A DNA stretch of 64,000 nt from contig NZ_CP047026.1 in NCBI RefSeq assembly GCF_009796785.1, forward strand, positions 434,001-498,000, written 5' to 3'. A program made the position numbers and the translations under genes. Origin of the DNA: Polaribacter sp. L3A8. GTDB taxonomy: Bacteria; Bacteroidota; Bacteroidia; Flavobacteriales; Flavobacteriaceae. This document shows, in pieces, positions 61,062 through 64,000 of the stretch. Positions within the stretch are counted from its first letter, which is position 1. The number at the start of each line of letters is the position of its first letter. The notes under the pieces are model-generated. The model saw only the letters and a list, made by a program, of their open reading frames with translations, was not told the origin of the DNA and searched no databases.

Positions 61062-62810
61062 ATGAACTTAAAAAAACAAACATTTGAAACGAATGTACCC
61101 AGCAACACAGAAATAGAAGTTGCTATTATTGGCGCCGGAGTATCTGGTTTATATTCGGCATATCGACTAACAAATGATGAAAGTACTCCGTTACCCGCAA
61201 ACCAAGTACAAATATTTGAAATGGGAGATCGTATTGGAGGACGCTTAGAATCTGTAGAATTACCAGGAATGACCATTACAGGAGAGCTTGGTGGTATGCG
61301 CTATATGACATCACAAGAAATTGTTACCTCATTAATAGAAAATGTATTTAAAGACGAATTAAATAACATTCCATTTCCAATGGGAAATGCTTCGCAACAT
61401 TTTGGCTATTTTAGAAAACAACGTTTAAAAATGAACGCTTGGGAAGAAGCACAAAACCAAGGTGGTGTCTTAGAAACCAATTATATATTAAATAAAAATG
61501 ATGAAGGCTACAGTGCCGATCAATTATTTAATAAAATTATTTATGATGTATTAATGGCAGATCCATGGTTTGTAAGTAACTATGGTAGTCTTGTTGCTAA
61601 CCCAAGCAAATATGAGTATACTTTTAAAATTACAAGAAACCAGTGGAATAGTATTAAACCCAAATTAATATACTATTTTATAGGACCTTATAATGGGTTA
61701 AAAGTAAATGATATTGGTTTTTGGAACCTAATTAAAGATAGAGTCTCACAAGAAGGATATACTTTTTTGGCAGATGCAGGCGGTTATTTTTCTAATACAA
61801 TAAATTGGAATGCTGCAGAAGCTTTTCCGTATATGGTTGGAGATTTTTCTAACGCAGGATCAGAATACAAAACAATAGATGGCGGTTACGATCTAATAGC
61901 GTATGCTATTGCTAAAGGATATTTAAATAACCAAGGAGCCAATATTTGGATGGGAAATCGTTTGGTAACATTTAAAAAGCAAACTACGGGTACTTATAAG
62001 TACGAACTAGAATTTTTTAACAAAGAAACACAAAGTAGTTGGACGCTTAAGGCGAATAAAATTATACTTGCCATGCCTCGCAGATCTTTAGAATTGTTAG
62101 ATCAAAACAACTTCTTTTTTAACCAAGATTCGCAAAAAGTATTACAAAAAAACATGGCTTCGGTAATAAAAGAACCTTCTCTTAAAATATTAATGGGTTT
62201 TGAAACGCCTTGGTGGAGAACAGATTTTAATACCATGGCAGGTCATTCTATTACAGATTTACCTTTACGTCAGTGTTATTATTTTGGTAAAGATCCAAAC
62301 GACAGTCATTCTTTATTTTTAGGTAGTTATAATGATATGCAAACGGTTACTTTTTGGCAAGCTTTAGCCAACTCTAAAAGAGAAGGCGGAATCTTTAGAA
62401 AGTTATTTCAGCCAAAAGCAACCGATAAAGTTGCAGCAACAGCATTTAGCAAAAGACTTTTATCAAATCAGGCAACACAAGTTATGGTTTCTGAAGCGAT
62501 GAATCAAATAAAAGAATTACATGGACGTAAAGAAATTCCGATGCCTTATGTAACTTGGTATAAAGACTGGAGTATGGATCCTTATGGAGGTGGTTATCAT
62601 GCTTGGAAAGCAAATTATAATATTGCAAACACCATGAAATATATGAGAAACCCAATAGCAGAAGAATCAATTTATATCTGTGGAGAGGCGTATTCTGATC
62701 AACAAGGTTGGGTAGAAGGGGCATTTTGTGTTGCAGAAAGAATGTTACAAAGCTATTTTGAATTGAAAAGACCAACATGGATTTCTAGTGATTATTATTT
62801 AGGTTGGTAA
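61062..62810 (+). CDS. Flavin amine oxidase (L-amino-acid oxidase-like)
   Basis: A 582-aa GD2-type flavoprotein: VAIIGAGVSGLYSAYRL (FAD-binding), EMGDRIGGRLESVEL followed by GELGGMRYM, and the C-terminal FAD block YICGEAYSDQQGWVEGAF. This architecture fits L-amino-acid oxidases and monoamine oxidases that make H2O2 and ammonia. No signal peptide. It follows the sarcosine-oxidase-like gene by 12 bases and is followed by an unknown protein 70 bases on. Confidence 0.93.
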   Translation: MNLKKQTFETNVPSNTEIEVAIIGAGVSGLYSAYRLTNDESTPLPANQVQIFEMGDRIGGRLESVELPGMTITGELGGMRYMTSQEIVTSLIENVFKDELNNIPFPMGNASQHFGYFRKQRLKMNAWEEAQNQGGVLETNYILNKNDEGYSADQLFNKIIYDVLMADPWFVSNYGSLVANPSKYEYTFKITRNQWNSIKPKLIYYFIGPYNGLKVNDIGFWNLIKDRVSQEGYTFLADAGGYFSNTINWNAAEAFPYMVGDFSNAGSEYKTIDGGYDLIAYAIAKGYLNNQGANIWMGNRLVTFKKQTTGTYKYELEFFNKETQSSWTLKANKIILAMPRRSLELLDQNNFFFNQDSQKVLQKNMASVIKEPSLKILMGFETPWWRTDFNTMAGHSITDLPLRQCYYFGKDPNDSHSLFLGSYNDMQTVTFWQALANSKREGGIFRKLFQPKATDKVAATAFSKRLLSNQATQVMVSEAMNQIKELHGRKEIPMPYVTWYKDWSMDPYGGGYHAWKANYNIANTMKYMRNPIAEESIYICGEAYSDQQGWVEGAFCVAERMLQSYFELKRPTWISSDYYLGW

Positions 62811-62880
62811 TCCATCTAAAAAAAACGTAAAACGATTATTTATTTAACCAAATAAAAAATATAAACTAAAACTATTACTG

Positions 62881-63951
62881 ATGTCAAAACAAAAAGAATA
62901 TTCTCCTGCCGTGTTAAAATTACCAGCAGATTATGGAGTATTAAAACAATTAGAAGGTACTTGGGTAAATCATAATCCAGATAACAATACTACGGGTTGG
63001 GGTTTGCATACTACTTGTATGCCTTCTCCAGGTACTAACTCAGAAACAACTCCTGGTAAATATCACTTTTTATGTGAAGATTATACCGAAGAGCTTACAT
63101 TTACCTTGGTAAAAGGTAGTGTACGTAATAGAGGAGGAGCAAACGAACAGTTTGCAGGAGCAGTAGAATACAAAACAGCTATTAACGATTTAAATGGAAA
63201 CCCGCTACATGCAGAAAATGGTATGTATTTGTGGTTGAGTGATGTATACAATCATCCTGCGAGTGTAGAATCTGTAAAAACAGACATTGGCCAACCTGAA
63301 TTAAAACCAGGTGATGGTGCTAACGGCCCCAATTTTGTGCCGTCTTACTCCGTTTCTAGAAGTGGTACAATTCCGCATGGTAGTACTATTTTACTATTCG
63401 GAAAAGATGAAGAAAAAGAAGGGAAACCAGTGTTTCCTTCAGGCACAAATACTTGGGAACCTGGTTTTTTAGCAATTTCTCAGAGTATGGGTGGCGCAGA
63501 CATACCGCCAGATGCTCCAATAAATTTAGACAAACCAGCACCTGCTTGGGTACATGACACCAGCATTCCAATAAAGCAACCAAGCTCTAACAAAGCTTAT
63601 ACACAACGTATTTTAGCTCATAATTTATACCCATATTCTGTAAGACCAGATTTACGATTGCGTGATGCTCTTAATAGTCAAGAAGTAAAAAAACATGTTC
63701 TTATAGAAATGAATACAACAGAAACTGGTGGTCCACAAGGTGGCGTTTTAAACAATCCTTTTGTATCTAGATTTGCTCCTGTTCAAGAAATGAAAATGAG
63801 AATGTGGATTGAAACGATTGTAGAAAACGGAGAAGAAATTCTTCAATTGCAATACGAACAGATTATGTTTTTTCAATTTCAATTTGGTACAGATGGTGGC
63901 GAAACACGCTGGCCACATATTCAAATAAATACACTACGTAAGAAAAAATAA
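62881..63951 (+). CDS. Unknown protein linked to amine oxidases, 356 aa
   Basis: Not recognised with certainty. The N-terminus VLKQLEGTWVNHNPDNNTTGWGL carries an LxGxW motif like lipocalin- or nitrobindin-type beta-barrels that bind hydrophobic ligands or haem, and the C-terminus (MRMWIETIVENGEEILQLQYEQ) repeats a beta pattern, so two barrel halves are possible. The middle is rich in proline, glycine and aromatic residues. No signal peptide or cysteine pairs beyond two early ones. Operon position next to two H2O2-forming oxidases suggests an accessory or ligand-binding role. Confidence 0.6.
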   Translation: MSKQKEYSPAVLKLPADYGVLKQLEGTWVNHNPDNNTTGWGLHTTCMPSPGTNSETTPGKYHFLCEDYTEELTFTLVKGSVRNRGGANEQFAGAVEYKTAINDLNGNPLHAENGMYLWLSDVYNHPASVESVKTDIGQPELKPGDGANGPNFVPSYSVSRSGTIPHGSTILLFGKDEEKEGKPVFPSGTNTWEPGFLAISQSMGGADIPPDAPINLDKPAPAWVHDTSIPIKQPSSNKAYTQRILAHNLYPYSVRPDLRLRDALNSQEVKKHVLIEMNTTETGGPQGGVLNNPFVSRFAPVQEMKMRMWIETIVENGEEILQLQYEQIMFFQFQFGTDGGETRWPHIQINTLRKKK

Positions 63952-63975
63952 GCTTATTGTCTAATAAAAAAGATA

Positions 63976-64000
63976 GTATCCAAAAGTTGATTGTGGATAC
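63976..64000 (+). terminator. Hairpin at the window edge
   Basis: GTATCCA pairs with TGGATAC around an 11-base loop 25 bases after the last stop codon; any T run is outside the window. It probably ends the amine-oxidase transcript. Confidence 0.5.

Overview
The window looks like a chromosome segment of a marine Flavobacteriaceae member (Bacteroidota), close to Polaribacter or Tenacibaculum; the genus is an inference. The DNA is AT-rich, promoters fit the Bacteroidota pattern (a -33 TTG and a -7 TAnnTTTG about 19-20 bases apart), and the proteins are typical of the group: a TonB-linked barrel receptor, a LytS/LytTR pair, a flavobacterial Fur-like protein and a type II-C Cas9.

Region 1 (1-11300) is a type II-C CRISPR-Cas locus with an unusual layout. 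cas1-cas2 read rightwards, a 54-repeat array follows (36-base repeat, 29-30-base spacers), and cas9 reads leftwards into the array. A tracrRNA with a clear anti-repeat, two small hairpins and a UUCG-capped terminator lies upstream of cas9 on the opposite strand. A 960-bp IS1595-type insertion sequence, with perfect 12-bp ends and a perfect 8-bp target duplication, sits at the very end of one spacer and splits the array into 29 and 25 repeats. There is no cas4 or csn2.

Region 2 (11300-22400) is mostly core genome: a small unknown protein behind a stem-switch leader, a cold-shock protein, a large uncharacterised cysteine-containing protein, relA/spoT - fur-like - purA, a Ste24-type M48 protease, a GNAT acetyltransferase, a polyphosphate glucokinase-like ROK kinase and a TrmH-type RNA methyltransferase. 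A candidate small RNA lies at 22434-22563.

Region 3 (22694-35700) holds two stress-response clusters. One is a seven-gene leftward operon (DoxX, TetR, Rossmann reductase, nitroreductase, MDR reductase, YqhD-like alcohol dehydrogenase, DJ-1/PfpI lipoprotein) with a 14-bp palindrome at its promoter; it looks like a carbonyl or electrophile detoxification operon. The other is a nitric-oxide cluster: an Rrf2 regulator with three cysteines whose 28-bp palindrome covers its own -33 box, then a cupin, quinol-dependent NO reductase, a truncated haemoglobin and an outer-membrane porin.

Region 4 (36826-43930) is an accessory island: a REP-like dyad, a patatin-like lipase, a 104-base nested hairpin, a decayed copy of the lipase 3' end, and a three-gene coupled operon. 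The operon encodes a cytosine-5 DNA methyltransferase, a 966-aa protein with GHKL ATPase modules at both ends (the second with an H-E-F phosphoacceptor-like motif), and a 518-aa protein with a receiver-like N-terminus. No endonuclease is visible. A 16-bp direct repeat flanks the segment. I regard this as the most interesting system here: a predicted methylation-linked phosphorelay conflict system.

Region 5 (44000-64000) contains a TolC-MacA-MacB-type efflux operon, a TonB-receptor-like barrel, two orphan genes separated by an attC-like structured element, a LytS/LytTR two-component pair followed by an 11-copy TATC microsatellite, small secreted proteins, an MscS channel, a ThiE/TenI-like protein, a DEAD-box-like protein reduced to one RecA domain, an MgtC-like protein, and a flavoprotein oxidase cluster (sarcosine-oxidase-like, amine oxidase, unknown partner) running to the window edge. 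I saw no rRNA or tRNA genes.
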